Shown piece by piece: positions 12,543-22,950 of a stretch of 64,000 nucleotides of DNA (its first letter is position 1; every line of letters begins with the position of its first letter). This DNA comes from Pterois miles. Taxonomy: Eukaryota > Chordata > Actinopteri > Perciformes > Scorpaenidae. The notes under the pieces were generated by a model. That model did not search any database. It was not told where the DNA came from and was given only the letters and a program-made list of their open reading frames with translations. Where the stretch lies: positions 19,161,001 through 19,225,000 of the forward strand of contig CAMQGK010000299.1 in assembly GCA_947000775.1 (NCBI GenBank), given 5' to 3'. The translations under genes and the position numbers were made by a program.

Positions 12543-14453
12543 TAGGGCTGCTAATCGATTCAAATATGTAATCACAAATTAATACTTAAATGGAGATTTG
12601 TCAAGTATTTAATAGTCTTATCAACATGGGAGTGGACGAATATGCTGCTTTATGAGAATATGTTTATTATTGTAAATTAATTAACAACACTAATCAATAA
12701 CAGATATTGTCCAGAAACCCTCCCAGGTTCTGACTTTAGCATCAACAATCTGCTCCAATCAGAACATGGCAAACTGCAGCCCAACAGGCAACAACAGCTG
12801 TCAGTGTGTCAGAGTGCTGACTTGACTAGGACTTGATCCAGACTGACTGTGACTATCATAAAGTGGGCATGTCTGTAAAGGGGAGACTGGTGGGGACCCA
12901 GAGAACCCATTTACATTCACACATCTGGAGGTCAGAGGTCAAGAGACCCCTTTGAATATGGACATGACAGTTTTTCCTCACTAAAATTTAGTGTAAGTTT
13001 TTGAGACAAGCTAGTCTGACCTGGTGATGTTTATGATTTATAGATGGAAAATTACAGATTGGCCCTTTTAATACATTCCATTTTTTTGTGTTATGTTGGA
13101 AAAGCATGTTGCTGAGGCAGAAATGTGCAATAATGAATGCATGAATTAACTTAATGAATCACCTGATTAGCACATCTGCTACTGCTGAATGTGTGACGGT
13201 GATTATATTATTATATTAATATATATTATAGCACAGCGTTAGGAAACCAGAGCCCCTCATTTAAAGTCACATCTCACCGCCGCCTGTTTGCTTTTTATCC
13301 GTCAGCAGAACTTTGCTGCCAGTGGATTCTTTAGGTTTCTAGTTTGGCGTCATGTCGGTATCATCGCTCTAACTTTAAAACCAAAGTCCGCTACAACCTC
13401 AAAGATCGACTGATTAATGCGCTAAGGAAGTTAGTGGCATTAAAACGAATTTGGGTGCGAAGATGGTGGATTTTCATGAATGGACTGTGCCATTTAAACT
13501 AGATCAGGCGTCATACATCACAGTCATGGCATACTGTATAAAAAGCAGACAAATTTGTGCTTTCATGCACTGCTTTGAAAGTCAAATTGCTCGCTGTGCA
13601 TTTGGAAAATGTCACAGCACATCAGACCCGAAAACCATGAATTAAAACAAAAGAAGTCAAACTCCGCAGACTGCCTGATTGTAGATGTGTCTATTATTTG
13701 ATGACTGCTGTTCGCTGTGCAGTAAAACTCACTGAACCCTTTGGCAGCGTCTGGCTTTTATACCTCTACTCCTTCAGTGTCTCAGCCCACTGAGTCCTCT
13801 TAGTGCTTGAACTGAGGTACAGGACATCTCCATCAAACAAGTAGAACCACTCATCCACATCTAGCGTCACCTTGACACAGAGGTAGCATGAGCTGAATCC
13901 CTCTTTGTCCTCAGCTTCACTTATGTAACTGAAAGCATTTGAAGATTCCTGAATAATGTGAAATTCTCTGAGTGCCAGGCAGTGCGAGGTGTAATGACCG
14001 TGGCTGGGTTGTTTGCAGAGAAAGTACGCAGCCTACGCACCGTCACAAGTCACGGGCTGGTCGAATTAACACCAGGTCTGCTGACGGATAAAGTCGACAT
14101 GCAAAAAGCAAACAGGCGGCGGTGAGATGTGATTTTAAATGAGGGGCTCTGGTTTCCTAACGCTGTGCTATAATCACCATCACACATTCAGCAGTAGCAG
14201 ATGTGCTAATCAGGTGATTCATTAAGTTAATTCCTGCATTCATTATTGCACATTTCTGCCTTGACAACATACTTGACATAAAAAAACATAAAAAATGAAA
14301 TGTATTAAAAAGGTCAATCTGTAATTTTCTATCTATAAATCACAAATATCTTTACCAATATGCTGTCACCAGGTCAGACTAACTTGTTAAATAATGCTCC
14401 ATGCTGAGCATCCCTTGACCTCTGACCTCCAGATGTGTGAATGTAAATGGGTT
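12543..14453. mobile_element. fold-back element, copy 3, with long inverted arms
   Basis: The left terminus is TAGGGCTGCTAATCGATT at 12543. The inner left arm (about 12900-13325) is inverted at about 14080-14453. Shared landmarks are the GACCTCTGACCTCCAGATGTG block, the CTGACCTGGTGA block, GTGATTCATTAAGTTAATTC, and the AGGGGCTCTGGTTTCCTAAC block. The spacer (13326-14080) has no recognised gene. The outer part of the right arm is missing beyond 14453. Exon 14574 lies only about 120 bp downstream. Confidence 0.7.
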
Positions 14454-14573
14454 CAGCCTTGTTGTTATATTTAATAAACTTTATGTACTTACCCATCAGA
14501 ATAGTGAGATAATGTCCTAACAAGAACGTGCCGCCATGTTTTTTAATGCCACCTTCTCCCTTTTCTCCCCCAG

Positions 14574-14726
14574 TATGTGGAGGCCATCAGTAATAAGCAG
14601 ACCGAGCTGGACAACTACATCGCCGAGGGCTACAAGAACGCTCTGTCCGAGGAGAGGAGGAGGTACTGCTTCCTGGTGGACCGTCAGTGTGCCGTGGCCA
14701 AGAACAGCAGCGTCTACCACAGCAAG
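14574..14726 (+). CDS. baiap2: baiap2 exon: IMD C-terminal helix
   Basis: Fifty-one codons, phase 0-0: YVEAISNKQTELDNY, then a stretch ending EERRRYCFLVDRQCAVAKN, then SSVYHSK. The acceptor is CTCCCCCAG and the donor GTGAGA. It includes the invariant EERRR-CFLV--QCAVAKN core of the family. This region forms the last long helix of the IMD and part of the dimer interface. Confidence 0.96.
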
Positions 14727-15193
14727 GTGAGACGCTTCGGCCAACGGCTGCTCGTGATGTCCTAGTTCGCCTCCCTCAGGCTGTGCACAGTGCTCATTTG
14801 GTGATTTAAAGATATCTACAGGAGGCTAAATTTGCTTTTTTAGATGTTTAAATTATACATACTTATTGTTTCAACAGCATTTTGATTCTGTATTTGGTAA
14901 ACATTTCTATATAGTTTAAAAGCCACATTTAGCCCAGTTTGAACCTCGTCATGTATCTTTTAACCTGCACATCTCTGTGACATCCTCGGAAATCAGTTGT
15001 ATGATGCCCCATGATGCTGTGCATGAAATATGGGCGCAAGTTGTTGAGCATGATCAGCAGCGGTGATGGGAGCGAGTAACGTTATCGACTCCGGCTCAAA
15101 CAGGAAAAGTTACTAGTCGTTGATTTGTCCATTCTGGGCTACTGTAGAAACATGGCGGCCGATATTGTATTCCATCTCTGCCAGTAGATCCCC

Positions 15194-15270
15194 TACATAC
15201 GACATGCTACATACGACATGCTACATACGACATGCTACATACGACATGCTACATACGACATGCTACATAC
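15194..15270. repeat. 14-bp tandem repeat, about 5.5 copies
   Basis: Unit ACATACGACATGCT repeated head to tail with essentially no divergence, indicating recent expansion. Confidence 0.92.
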
Positions 15271-15684
15271 ATTTATCGGTCCATGTCATTCAGGAAAACG
15301 TCTCCTGCCATGCCGTCTTGGCTTTTCACATGCACCAGCGCAGCCGTGGAGATCACTTGTCAGGAGTTTCATATTATCCTGAAACTAATAAGAAAAGTAT
15401 TTCCTCTCACCCCCTCGCACTGGGGAAATGTGGAGTGGTAAAGAGGAGTGAGTGGGTGAGGTGGGGAGGCAGCGGGAGAGAGAGAATATGACCTACTTCT
15501 TGCGAGAACACTTGGTTCGCTGACTGTGTGGGTGTGAAGTGTCTGAATGAGTGATTGATAGACAGAGGGAGGAAGCACAGAACACACACTGCTGATGTGA
15601 TGATGCATAAACAGCAGAAGGAGATTTAATTAGTCTTCAACTCGGTTCTGAACAGTTACAGTATATAATACAGGATATTAGCAG

Positions 15685-17990
15685 AGATGTTCAGATGCCG
15701 TTTTTACCTTCTTGATACCGATTCTGATACCTGAACTTGTGGTATCGGCCAGTACCGAGTACTGCTAACGCATGAGCTAATGCTAAACGTGAAGCATAAA
15801 GTCGTAGTAAGATGGAGCTCAGAAATGGAGGAGTAACTTGTTGATTTCTGGCAACTACATGAGTGTTCGTCCATCCTTCGTCAATTTTCAGTACAAAGTA
15901 AAAACTAATATCACTAATTCTCGCGGGGCGGCTGTGGCTCAGTAGGTAGAGCAGGCCGTCTGCCAGCTGGATGGTCGGTGGTTCGATCCCCAGCTGCTCC
16001 AGTCACATGTCGATGTGTCCTTGAGTAGGACATTTAACCCAAATTAGCTATTAGCCATTGATGTGAGATAAGTGAGTATAAGTGATATCAGTGTACGAAT
16101 GTGTGGCTCAATGCTGTAGTGTAAAGAAAGTCCATGTACCATTGCTGCCCGTTGTCCGACACGTTTGATTAAAGTCATGTTTGATCCCCAGATATTTTGC
16201 GGCGAGATGTCAGTTTTTTTTTTTTTTTTTAGTCCCTTCTGACCATGTGCACGCCGTCCTCGCTGTCAGTAGCTGCACTTCCTAAACAACCACCCCTGAA
16301 CAAGTGTGTTTCATGTTCATTATCACATCATTAAGATGCTAATCCTCAGTGGTGAAGGAGGTAAAAGTACTAATACTGTACTGAAAAAATAGTCCTGCAT
16401 TGAAAATGTTACTTCAGTAAAAGTATGTAATCAGGAAAATGTAGTTAGAAAGTATTAAAACCATAAAAAAAAGAATAGGAGTCATTGAAATGTTTGCTGT
16501 GGTAATTTGGCACAAAAGAAAACGGCGATTGTTGTTAGTTGTCATGGCGACAGCAGAGCCCACGTCAATGGTGGTAAAGCGTGTGGTCGCAGCTCGCCAG
16601 GAAGACAGCGGACGCAGCTCCCGGAGACAGCTGGATAGTTAGCGAGGTCGCGGATTGCAGCACATCTGTTTAATTTATGCGTCAGTCATTTGGCTTCAAT
16701 GGTCGCTATGGCAATGACAGAGTCTTATAGTTGTAAGTGTGTTGTGGCTGTTTTGGACAAATCGTTGCTCTCCACGCACTATAGGAACAACACTGTTCAA
16801 TCTAAATTAAAACTCACATCTTCAACATCTGTTAGTATAAATAAAATCTTTTAATGTGGGTCGGCCTCAACGCTACAAGCTCAGCAGCAGCACCCATCAT
16901 CGTCTGCTGTACGTTAGCATAGAGGTCTGGAGGAACTAATCTGAGAGACCACTGATGATTTTAAGCTTTCTTTACTTACTGGGAACATTTACAAATTGGC
17001 AAACCTCCCACGCGCTGAAAGAGAGCGGTTCTCCTGCTGCGAATGGTGAAGCGAGAATGGAGGAAAAACAACCAGCGTCTGCTAGTTGATTTTATCATCA
17101 CACCGATAAAGACGTCCCACCTACGCTCTACCTGAGCTATTGGAAAGGGCTAACTGGGATCGCAGTGACTCATCGTTTCTACCTGCAGCGAGCAACACTG
17201 AGAAAGCTGCAGCCACATAGAAATACATGCAGGGGGCATCCTGTTCAGTCCTGTTCATCTAGCCTGAAAATGAATGGCCGCAGTTATTTCACTGTGACAG
17301 AGAAATCATGATCTTGTTTAGTTGGAGCTTGGATCCTCAGTGACACGATGCTCACACTGCTGGTATGAATGTGTTGTTGCAGCACTTTAATATTTGTGTG
17401 AATTTATTGGCTCATCCCTCCCACGCCCTGACACCTGACGCTCCTCCAGCCCACGAACACTCAGCGGGGCCAGACAACCTCGGAGCCTCGCTGTTTATCC
17501 TCCACACCAGCCTGGTGGAGTTAAAACTGTTTGAGCAGCATCCATCCAATATTCATGGATTCAGGACTCCCTCGTTTATTCACTGATGACGAAATGCAAA
17601 TGAGACGTAGCTTTATGTAACTGCCCTGCTGTATAATGTATGGAGGGAAAGTAGCTCGGCCCTTCAAATGAGGGAAGGGCCTCATCTCTTGTGGTCTGCA
17701 TCTCCTCTATGTTCCTCCTCTTCTCCCTTTCAGCCAAAAACTGTGTGTTAGTGTATGATTTATAATTTTAATAATTAAGAAAAATTAAATAAACGTATAA
17801 TTAGTATTGTATTGATCACATTTTGCTTTATAAAGTTGGTAAAGTAACGTTTAAGTCCAGCCTGATGCTTTCTTCATAACTGATGATCCCAGTAACTTAC
17901 AGCTGATTACTAACACTGGTATCAGACCGGTACTCTGGATTGGCCGATACACAAAGCCCAGGTATCAGTATGGGGACTGAAAAGTCGGTG
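15685..17990. mobile_element. DNA-transposon-like unit with inverted ends
   Basis: The left end (about 15685-15770) reads TGATACCTGAACTTGTGG then TATCGGCCAGTACCGAGTAC. The right end (about 17910-17990), reversed, reads TGATACCTGGGCTTTGTG then TATCGGCCAATCCAGAGTAC. These are imperfect terminal inverted repeats of the 'GATACC...TATCGGCC' type widespread in fish. The interior has no transposase frame I recognise and contains a SINE insertion. Whether one element or two half copies is unresolved. Confidence 0.5.
15922..16185 (+). mobile_element. tRNA-derived SINE
   Basis: The head resembles a tRNA gene with a polymerase III A box (TGGCTCAGTAGG, 15934-15945) and B box (GGTTCGATCCC, 15980-15990). 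Spacing is normal, but the acceptor stem does not fold and there is no proper 3' end. The tRNA-like head runs into an unrelated body (ACATGTCGATGTGTCCTTGAG onward) ending near the CCATGTACCATT segment. This is the architecture of a fish tRNA-SINE, not a working tRNA. Confidence 0.8.
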
Positions 17991-18184
17991 CAGCCTGATG
18001 CCAAGTTGATGTCTATCCAACATTAAAACAACATAAAAAAGCAGCATTATTTACATTAGGTTGCATATATTTTCAATGCTGTTTTTCTGGGCAGATCTGA
18101 AGGATTTATTAGCACTGTGAGAAGAAATACACATGAACAATACTGTCTTCCAGCATCAACCCCTCTCTTCTGTCTTTATTTCAG

Positions 18185-18421
18185 GGGAAGGAGCTTTTGT
18201 CCCAGAAGATCCCCGTGTGGCAGCAGGCGTGTGCCGAGCCCAACAAACTGCCAGATCGTGCCATGTTCCTGGCCCAGCAGATGAGTGGAGTGGCGGGCCC
18301 CATGGTCCCCGGTGCTCATCACCCAGGCCTGCCCATCTCCGAGCCCATCCCTGGTGCTAAACCGCTGCCGGTACCTCCAGAGCTGGCAGCGCTCAGGGCC
18401 AGCGGGGCCATGGGACAGCAG
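18185..18421 (+). CDS. baiap2: baiap2 exon: end of IMD and CRIB-like motif
   Basis: Seventy-nine codons, phase 0-0. It opens GKELLSQKIPVWQQACAEP, closing the IMD. A variable linker (MSGVAGPMVPGAHHPG) follows, then ISEPIPGAKPLPVPPELAA, the CRIB-proline motif through which Cdc42 binds and which also packs against the SH3 domain in the autoinhibited protein. The acceptor is TTTCAG and the donor GTCGGT. The motif is nearly identical to that of mammals, while the linker is not. Confidence 0.95.
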
Positions 18422-18672
18422 GTCGGTTCCTCCTCCACCATTTATTCCACCTGAGACCTGCGCACTTTGCAGTACTGATAGACATTTTATTAATGCTGTC
18501 AGTCAATTCAAATATTAAATCACAGTTAATTGCATGATTGCTCATAGTTTATTGTGATTAGTTGTAAATGAATTGCACATCTTTCATCTGTTAAAAATGT
18601 TCCTTAAAGGGATATTGTATTTAATACTCTTATCAACATGGGAGTGGACACATGCTGCTTTTCCAGTTTTTT

Positions 18673-18673
18673 A

Positions 18674-18734
<61 letters not shown>
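18673..18734. repeat. (TA)n(CA)n compound microsatellite
   Basis: TA dinucleotides (18673-18692) pass directly into CA dinucleotides to 18734. Confidence 0.95.
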
Positions 18735-18735
<1 letters not shown>

Positions 18736-18853
18736 TGTAAGGGCAAAAGTATGCGATTTGTAACACACCCCACCTGAAGCCAAAATGTCTTCTGTTAGCA
18801 AATATACCAACTTTCCAAACATGTTTTCACTCTCAATGTATAAAGCTCAACAA

Positions 18854-18886
18854 CACACACACACACACACACGCACACACACACAG
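18854..18886. repeat. (CA)n microsatellite
   Basis: CA dinucleotides with one G interruption. With the repeat 120 bp upstream it brackets a short unique segment. Confidence 0.93.
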
Positions 18887-19402
18887 AATTTCTAATGAGA
18901 CCCTTAATAAGGGCCGGAAATGTGTTGAGGGGTGTTGCATCATGGGGGAACCTCAACGCATCTTCAGAAAACTCTTGTGAATGCAAATGACCTCGTTAGC
19001 GAGCCATGCTAATTAGCTTGTTGCACAGAAGAGGCTTAAATTCCTCTGTCCTCGGCCCCTCCTGCAGGCACCATTACTGAAAAAAGAAAAACTTCAAGAT
19101 TTACATGAAACCGCCTCAGTTTGGCTCCACTTTTTAATTAAAACCGTGGTGCAAATTCAGCTGCGTTTTATATTTCCAGATTAAATCCAAGTTGAAAGTC
19201 TTTGCAGTCTCCCAGTAGTCATTCCATATGTTTATCTTTAAAGCAACATATACTCAAACGTAGTCTTTTCATTAAGCAGTGCTTCCTGACCCAGATCCTC
19301 TCCACCTTCTTCATTATTATTAATGAGCTGCTGGATGTTACATAACTGCTTAGGGGGGAGTTTGTTTTAATTGTCTGTATGCAAATTTCATCATCTTGGC
19401 AG

Positions 19403-19607
19403 AGGCTGATGGGAGGTGTGGAAGGAGGGATGCCGGTGATGAACGGCACAGCGGGCGCTCACGGAGGGGAGGACTACCAGCAGTGGATGGAGGGCAAGGT
19501 GGCCCAGGTCAAGGCCTCGCCGCAGACCCAACGTCACGGGGGTGAAGTCTACTCCAACACTCTGCCTGTACGCAAGGTGGCCCCGGCCAAGAGCAAGACC
19601 ACACTGA
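19403..19607 (+). CDS. baiap2: baiap2 exon: linker between CRIB and SH3
   Basis: 205 nt, phase 0 to 1. It reads RLMGGVEGGMPVMNGTAG, GEDYQQWMEGKVAQVKAS, then VYSNTLPVRKVAPAKSKTTL. The MNG-G--GEDY and YSNTLPVRK segments are the conserved islands of the BAIAP2 linker. The serine/threonine-rich part around SNTLP is where 14-3-3-regulating phosphorylation sites lie in mammals (family knowledge). The acceptor is TTGGCAG and the donor GTAAGG at 19608. The split codon (A|CG, Thr) is completed by the next exon. Confidence 0.92.
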
Positions 19608-20068
19608 GTAAGGACACATACTGCGCACTAATGCTGAAGGATGAAGGTAGCATAAGAACGCTTTAATTACATCAGTTTATAGTTTTAACTTGGCATCCAG
19701 TGTGCTTTTTATCACGGCGAATGCCTTCTCTGAGGTGGTGTATTTCTTGATACGTATCACTGAATCTCAAAGAAAAAAACCATTAAAGATCTAATGGAAT
19801 AAATCCGCCTGGATGTCTCACACAACCTGTGGAGTTTTATTAAAAAACAGGCCAAAGCAAGCGGGAATAGAAGATGTGATATTAAAAATGAGACTTGGAG
19901 TAAAAATAGATATAGGAAGAGAGCTGTTGTGTGTCTAGTAAATACCTGTAGTGTCATTAACTGGTTTGTACGGAGGTGCAGTAGTTAGTATGTGGTCTAC
20001 TGGGAGCACTGCCAAACTTAAGGCTGGACTGAAAACCGTCCTCTTCCTCCTCCCGTTGTCTGTCCCAG
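19608..20068 (+). other. intron, no feature seen
   Basis: Phase 1 intron of 461 bp. Nothing recognised apart from splice sites. Confidence 0.8.
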
Positions 20069-20270
20069 CGGAGACCCGTACTCTGCCCCGGTCCAGCTCC
20101 ATGGCAGCAGGTCTGGAGAAGAACGGGAGGACTCGAGTCCAGGCCATCTTCTCCCACGCCGCCGGTGACAACAGCACCCTGCTCAGCTTCTTTGAGGGCG
20201 ATGTGATCACCCTGCTGGTCCCCGAGGCCCGTGATGGGTGGCACTACGGAGAGAACGAGAAGACGAGGAT
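20069..20270 (+). CDS. baiap2: baiap2 exon: main part of the SH3 domain
   Basis: 202 nt, phase 1 to 2. After TETRTLPRSSSMAAGLEKNG it enters the SH3 domain: RVQAIFSHAAGDNSTLLSF, then EGDVITLLVPEARDGWHYGE. AIFSHAAG corresponds to the ALYDY-type strand, EGDVITLL to the RT-loop end, and the W of DGWHYGE is the ligand-binding tryptophan. The acceptor is TGTCCCAG and the donor AT|GTGAGT, splitting a methionine codon completed by G at 20909. The SH3 binds WAVE2, Mena, Eps8 and similar proline-rich partners. Confidence 0.96.
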
Positions 20271-20908
20271 GTGAGTGCAGCACTCGTTTGCCTTTTTCTG
20301 TTCAGTTTGATACTTAACATTGCTTAAAGGAACAGGTTGTAAAATGTCAGGGATCCATTGGTAGAAATTATATTCAAAACTATATTTTCAGTAATGAAAC
20401 TGAGAATCGTGTTTTCGGAGCTTAGAATAAGTCCTTCATATCTACATAAGGAGCAGGTCCTCTTCATGGAGTCCGCCATGTTTCTATAGGAGACCAGAAC
20501 CGAACTCTAGAGCTCACGTCTTTAAACACTTTGCACATGAACTAACCCTGATTTGCCTCTAATGTGGAGCTCCAAAAACAGCCACGGAGCAGAAGATCAG
20601 GAGTAAAGTTGTGTAGTGTTAACTGGGCATAAAGTAGTGTTGTTATGGTATGGATGGCCTGTGAGCGAGGCGAATGGCGTCACCACGGTTCTGCACTTGG
20701 CGGCTCACGTTACCGCAGTCGAGGAAAGTGGAGAGTTGGTTGCAATCCACAACCACACCACTAGATGCTGCTAAATCCTACATCTGTCCCTTTAAAAGCT
20801 ACTCAACAGATAAGAGTTTCAGAGGAATCTGTGACTATTTATGTGTTATTTACTGTCCACAATTATTTTGATGTATTTTAATATCTGCTGCCCCCTCACC
20901 TCTTCCAG
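20271..20908 (+). other. intron containing a TTAA-flanked element
   Basis: Phase 2 intron of 638 bp, most of it made of the short DNA element at 20324-20795. The last 110 bp carries the pyrimidine tract before the acceptor. Confidence 0.8.
20324..20795. mobile_element. TTAA-flanked MITE
   Basis: The left end is TTAAAGGAACAGGTTGTAAA. The right end on the minus strand is TTAAAGGGACAGATGTAGG. The 472-bp unit has no coding potential and both ends sit in TTAA, like the 4139-5278 element but with a different interior. The pattern TTAAAGG-ACAG is shared, so the two are probably mobilised by related transposases (inference). Confidence 0.6.
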
Positions 20909-20989
20909 GCGTGGCTGGTTTCCCTTCTCCTACACCCGGGTGATCTCTGACGGTGACGCCAACTCCATGAGGCAACTTCGAGTACACAA
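20909..20989 (+). CDS. baiap2: baiap2 exon: SH3 C-terminal strand
   Basis: 81 nt, phase 2 to 2. It reads RGWFPFSYTRVISDGDANSM then RQLRVH. GWFPFSYTRV carries the last SH3 strands, including the ligand-contacting P and Y. The acceptor is CTCTTCCAG. The donor is inferred from phase: GT at 20990 (AA|GTGTGT) keeps the frame into the next exon, whereas the GT at 20982 would shift it out of the conserved frame. The donor is weak by consensus. Confidence 0.85.
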
Positions 20990-21231
20990 GTGTGTTTTAA
21001 TTTTGACTACAAAAATCCCTGGAGAGCTCTATATTGACAACTGGTTTTGATGAAACTATTTACTTTTTAATTTATCTTCCAATGACACTGATTTGCCAGG
21101 TAGCTTGTGAGTTGTAAAAACAAGTGAAAACAGAGAGTACTACAACCCCTGCAGATCTTCCTCTTAAACACACACAAGCTAAAGTATTTGTACCTGATTT
21201 CCTCGTTTTCTGAACACCTGTGTGTTTCCAG

Positions 21232-21397
21232 CCTCCACGGGAAGAGCAGCAGCACGGGCAACCTTCTGGAGAGAGAAGACATGGCTCTCCCCGTCCCTGA
21301 TTACGGCATCCACTCCCATATGGCGGCGCAGAGCGCTGCAGCGCTGCATGGCAGACAACAACGCCCCTACAGCGTGGCGGTGCCAGGCTTCTCACAG
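21232..21397 (+). CDS. baiap2: baiap2 exon: serine-rich and QRPYSVAVP segment
   Basis: 166 nt, phase 2 to 0. It reads LHGKSSSTGNLLEREDM, LPVPDYGIHSHMAAQSAA, and QQRPYSVAVPGFSQ. GKSSSTGNLL and QRPYSVAVP-FSQ are near-invariant BAIAP2 segments after the SH3 domain. The acceptor is TGTTTCCAG and the donor GTGGGG. Confidence 0.94.
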
Positions 21398-21543
21398 GTG
21401 GGGGTCTGCAAAACAAGCACACAAACACACACACTGGCATCAACCCACACACGAGTTCACAACACGCACGAGCTGAGCCGTCGCACAAAACCTGGCAAAG
21501 ATCTGCACCCGGCTGTCCCAGTTGAGACGGAGCTCCTCCCTTC

Positions 21544-22050
21544 TAGTGTCGTCACGATACTAAAATTATGGCTTTGATACGATACCTTGGTGGATTGTAT
21601 GTTTGCTGAATGCCAGGAGATGTTTGGATAGATCCAGAAAAGACTGTGAATCTAAAGTTATCGGTACATTTTATCAGTAATTAGAGCAGTGCTGTTATTT
21701 CTTTGTTTTTTGAAGGGAGGTGTGCTGATAGACACCAGCTCAGAGTGAGTTCATGACCTGCTTTAATCTTCTTTTCAGCTCCACTTGTCGACTCCATCCT
21801 TCTGGTTATCACTACAGTTTAGTTTTTGATCAGCAGCAAAGTTATAACTTCCTGCGGGATCCCAATCCTGATGGCGTCCCCTAAAGCAGAGCGCTGAAAA
21901 CAGCCCTGTGGTCGCACATCGATGCAAACTCACGGCTCCTATTAAAACACTGTAATTCTTAAAGTATTGGTACTAATACAACAGGGTATGGCACCGTTTT
22001 AACAGCAGCGTATCATGAAACCTTTCTGGTATCGTATACGGTTCAGCACT
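21544..22050. mobile_element. short DNA-transposon-like element
   Basis: It begins TAGTGTCGTCACGATACTAA with GATACGATACC inside and ends with GGTATCGTATACGGTTCAGC before ACTAC. The inner inverted GATACGATACC / GGTATCGTAT pair and position suggest a fish MITE of the 'GTCACGATAC' type. The right terminus is decayed. Confidence 0.45.
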
Positions 22051-22865
22051 ACTCCCTACGTGCTGCTGACCTGAGATACGCTACAGGAATAGCTTTGCTT
22101 GGACAGGCTTTCTCTTCCTTTATCAGCATGCAGCGAACGCCCTCCTACATTTGCTTATGTAGAGGCACAAATCAGTTTTCCTTCGCTTGACGTCTTCCTG
22201 TTTATGGAAGTGTAAGAGTTTCTCTGAGCGCCTGGCTGCCTCGGTCTCTGAGGGAAGAGCTTCTGACAGGCGTCGCTTGATAGCTGAGTGAGCGTTGGCC
22301 CAGCTGACTGAATGAAAGAGGAGGGAAAGAGGAGGCAGCGGGGGTTAATTTTTCAAAAGGCAAAAACCAGACATTGACTTCTGCAACACTGAACCCTTCT
22401 ATCAGCCCAGCTTGCCTCCTACGCCTCACCTGGAACATAACATGTGGGCGATGCTTAATTGCTCAGCAGTCATATAACTACTTAAACTGTTCTTCCGCCT
22501 CACAGCCTTCAGGGATGGAAACATCTCTCCTGACATTTAAGGAGAACCGGGGTTTCTCGTTAGCCTCCTGTGCAGTTCAAAGTGTCCGTAATGCTTTGAT
22601 TTGTAGGACAGAAAACGTTTGGTTAGCAGCGGGATGAATTTGTTTCACATCCAACGAGACGCGAGTATATATCTGGACTGTGTCTGGCCAGTCTGTGAAT
22701 TTGTGGCTAAACTGTTCCACTAATAGTCAACGGTTATGTCTCTAATGTTAATTCACTGGTACATGTCCACCAGGTTCTCCGAGGACACTGGGGGCTGCCA
22801 CGTTTCATTGCTGCCATCTGGTGGCTGCTGTGGTCATTGCAACGTCACAATTTTTATTCTGGCAA

Positions 22866-22950
22866 AAATTGAATCGAAGGCAACTGGACTTAGATTTGTC
22901 TCTGAAGACGTTTCGCCCCTTATCCAAGTGGCTTCATCAGTTCGAACGCT
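22866..22950 (-). mobile_element. Penelope-like terminal fragment with hammerhead-like core
   Basis: On the minus strand the text reads CTGATGA (22940-22934), A, GCCACT-TGGATA-AGGGGC, then GAAAC (22914-22910), GTCTTC and AAGTCCAGTTGCC. The order CUGAUGA, stem, GAAAC is that of a hammerhead ribozyme core. Such ribozymes are known in the terminal repeats of Penelope-like retroelements. The stem pairs at five of six positions. An extra A follows CUGAUGA, so activity is doubtful. No reverse transcriptase is nearby. Confidence 0.5.

Larger units (their letters stand above)
2798..14573 (+). other. large intron, 11.8 kb, repeat-rich
   Basis: Phase 0 intron. Identified contents are a TTAA-flanked element (4139-5278), a LINE 3' end (about 5275-5755), two microsatellites (6034-6082, 6266-6302), a second partial copy of the 4139-type element (about 6715-7185), and fold-back copies 2 (8647-10110) and 3 (12543-14453) plus a fragment (10880-11050). 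There is also A/T-rich simple sequence (10720-10870, 11180-11440). I recognise nothing in 2798-4138, 7190-8640, 11450-12540 and the smaller gaps. Confidence 0.8.
14727..18184 (+). other. intron, 3.5 kb
   Basis: Phase 0 intron. It contains a 14-bp tandem repeat (15194-15270) and a DNA-transposon-like unit (about 15685-17990) with a nested tRNA-SINE (15922-16185). The rest, 14727-15190, 15270-15680 and 17991-18184, shows nothing I can name. Confidence 0.8.
18422..19402 (+). other. intron with terminus fragment and microsatellites
   Basis: Phase 0 intron. 18494-18662 is a left-terminus fragment of the fold-back family (TGCTGTCAGTCAATTC onward to AACATGGGAGTGGACA). It runs straight into the TA/CA repeats. 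18886-19402 shows nothing else. Confidence 0.75.

Noticed and set aside
13451..13645. 64-codon + frame in the spacer of fold-back copy 3
   Set aside because: No recognisable domain, no splice or start context, and it lies within a repeat.
15922..16000. tRNA gene call
   Set aside because: A and B boxes are present but no acceptor-stem pairing is seen, and the sequence continues into a SINE body.
20909..20981. Use of donor GT at 20982
   Set aside because: It would put the next exon out of the conserved GKSSSTGNLL frame.
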